Source: Actinomycetota bacterium | Lineage (GTDB): Bacteria > Actinomycetota > Coriobacteriia > Coriobacteriales > RUG844 | Direction of reading: 5' to 3' | DNA length: 5,630 nt | NCBI GenBank assembly: GCA_013335845.1 | Contig: JAAXUU010000108.1 | Span: 1-5,630, forward strand | Part shown: positions 5,629 through 5,630 of the stretch, piece after piece | How positions within the stretch are numbered: position 1 is the first letter of the stretch | Layout of the letters: every line of letters starts with the position of its first letter | The notes under the pieces: generated by a model | The model's input: the letters and a program-made list of their open reading frames with translations, nothing else | The model's database searches: none | Told to the model about the DNA's origin: nothing | Translations under genes and position numbers: made by a program

Positions 5629-5630
5629 AA

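Overview
The window carries a molybdenum-enzyme operon on the minus strand and a Fic-family gene on the plus strand, which end 5 bp apart. Base composition looks close to 50% G+C (judged by eye, not computed). The style of the oxidoreductase (a long DMSO-reductase-family catalytic subunit with a twin-arginine lipoprotein leader, a four-cluster ferredoxin subunit and a TorD-type chaperone) resembles the many respiratory molybdoenzymes of anaerobic Actinobacteria of the Coriobacteriia/Eggerthellales group. That assignment is inference; no taxonomic marker is present.

Layout. 1-94: upstream region of the Fic gene, with a good sigma70-like promoter and two GGGGAAC repeats. 95-1312 (+): Fic-family protein with an N-terminal Fic_N region, a Fic core and a C-terminal winged helix. 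Its catalytic motif is degenerate, with Lys in place of the His. 1318-1983 (-): TorD/DmsD-like chaperone. 1984-2065: short gap with an 11-bp hairpin. 2066-2644 (-): DmsB-like electron-transfer subunit with four cubane-cluster motifs. 2657-5194 (-): bis-MGD molybdopterin oxidoreductase catalytic subunit. 5195-5625: a 431-bp region without a convincing gene, with several inverted repeats. It ends in a perfect TATAAT, a Shine-Dalgarno and a GTG, which look like the first codon of a divergent plus-strand gene cut off by the window edge.

How it works together. The minus-strand genes are in the order catalytic subunit, Fe-S subunit, chaperone (12 bp and 82 bp gaps) and read as one operon. The chaperone would bind the apo-catalytic subunit or its twin-arginine leader until the cofactor is inserted. 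The folded catalytic subunit would then leave through Tat carrying the leaderless Fe-S subunit with it. Outside the membrane the pair would pass electrons through the Fe-S clusters to the molybdenum site to reduce an unknown acceptor. No DmsC/NrfD membrane anchor is present; a lipobox cysteine in the catalytic subunit may do the anchoring. The substrate cannot be read from the sequence. The position of the DMSO-reductase molybdenum-ligand serine appears to be Ala, followed by Cys, so DMSO should not be assumed.

The most unusual items are the degenerate Fic protein with its winged helix, the non-serine molybdenum-ligand loop, an 18-bp perfect palindrome inside the chaperone gene, and the Arg codon usage of the Fic gene, which is clearly unlike that of the oxidoreductase.
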